From: Brasilonema sp. CT11
Lineage (GTDB): Bacteria > Cyanobacteriota > Cyanobacteriia > Cyanobacteriales > Nostocaceae
Direction: 5' to 3'
NCBI RefSeq assembly: GCF_017982655.1
Contig: NZ_JABXYX010000016.1
Coordinates: 43,716 to 107,715, forward strand
Length of the DNA: 64,000 nucleotides
Shown here: positions 63,891-64,000 of the stretch, piece by piece
Layout of the letters: the number at the start of each line of letters is the position of its first letter
Numbering within the stretch: the stretch's first letter is position 1
The notes under the pieces: model-generated
The model's input: only the letters and a program-made list of their open reading frames with translations
What the model was told of the DNA's origin: nothing
The model's database searches: none
Position numbers and translations under genes: made by a program

Positions 63891-64000
63891 TTAAAAATCA
63901 GGCAGTAGAGAGAGTAATTTGAGAGACATGAAGTTGTGGAGTGAAGCTAGGCCAATCCTCAGGGAAAAAACCACCTTGGGGTAATGGAAGGCGATTAAGA
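63891..64000. other. Window edge
   Basis: The last 110 bases contain no complete gene. Any feature here continues outside the window and cannot be judged. Confidence 0.4.

Noticed and set aside
63584..63894. Two reading frames in the GC-rich right edge
   Set aside because: High G+C repeats lack stop codons by composition; the translations are Arg/Pro/Ser-rich and without domain features.

Overview
The window looks like chromosome of a filamentous, heterocyst-forming cyanobacterium (Nostocales). Four things point there: a trnL(UAA) gene split by a group I intron; a HetZ-family heterocyst differentiation protein; many HIP1 octamers (GCGATCGC); and heptanucleotide repeat tracts between genes. 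Cyanobacteria-typical families (DUF751/Ycf33, DUF4327, DUF1825, Tic20, COP23, DUF6658-like lipoproteins) agree. The genus is not certain. The GC-rich dispersed repeats built on GGGGAGCCACTGC-like and TTTCCCTCCGTAGG-like words remind me of Scytonema/Brasilonema/Tolypothrix genomes, but that is an impression.

Layout. 0-5 kb: trnL, an UPF0104 membrane protein, two tandem DUF6658-like lipoproteins (the first apparently frameshifted) and larC. 5-10 kb: a YrdC/YciO protein, a HetZ-like regulator and a compact type II restriction-modification pair whose stop codons overlap. 9.4-21.4 kb is mostly housekeeping: DUF751-rbfA-GH3, DUF4327, Nudix-RidA, malQ, a RodZ-like protein, a pseudouridine synthase, DUF2993, Dps and an AraC regulator. 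21.4-29 kb: a 1.5-kb repeat-rich spacer, the type IV pilus secretin PilQ, a family 4 uracil-DNA glycosylase, a periplasmic-type serine protease and a VapC-type toxin-antitoxin pair.

29-39.4 kb is the most unusual block. It holds a 1230-residue protein with two trypsin-like domains and about 18 TPRs, a COP23 protein, an HTH-AAA ATPase and an AAA-WD40 ATPase with a membrane segment. This architecture resembles the NTPase/protease/repeat-scaffold signalling or conflict systems of multicellular cyanobacteria. 39.4-46.5 kb returns to core genes: tyrS-pyrF operon, a class A penicillin-binding protein, DUF1825, TM2 and HhH proteins.

47-50.4 kb is a gene graveyard. A small DNA-binding-type gene is split by a 152-bp MITE. 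A DUF433 antitoxin is followed by a DUF5615 toxin cut off after about 14 codons. A frameshifted gene is then translationally coupled to an orphan cas6-cas4 pair, with no cas1, cas2, effector genes or CRISPR array in view. 50.4-64 kb: SGNH hydrolase, orphan DNA methyltransferase, cyanase, glyA, Tic20, an OmpR-type regulator, a repeat lipoprotein, a lone MacB-type ABC ATPase, an FAH-family enzyme, rpsF, two conserved cyanobacterial proteins of unknown function, a STAS protein, DedA, and a GC-rich repeat patch at the right edge.

No rRNA, complete transposase, prophage or CRISPR array was seen. Mobile DNA is represented by non-coding MITE-like elements and short palindromic repeats, several of which have entered genes: one disrupted an ORF and two lie in frame inside coding sequences.
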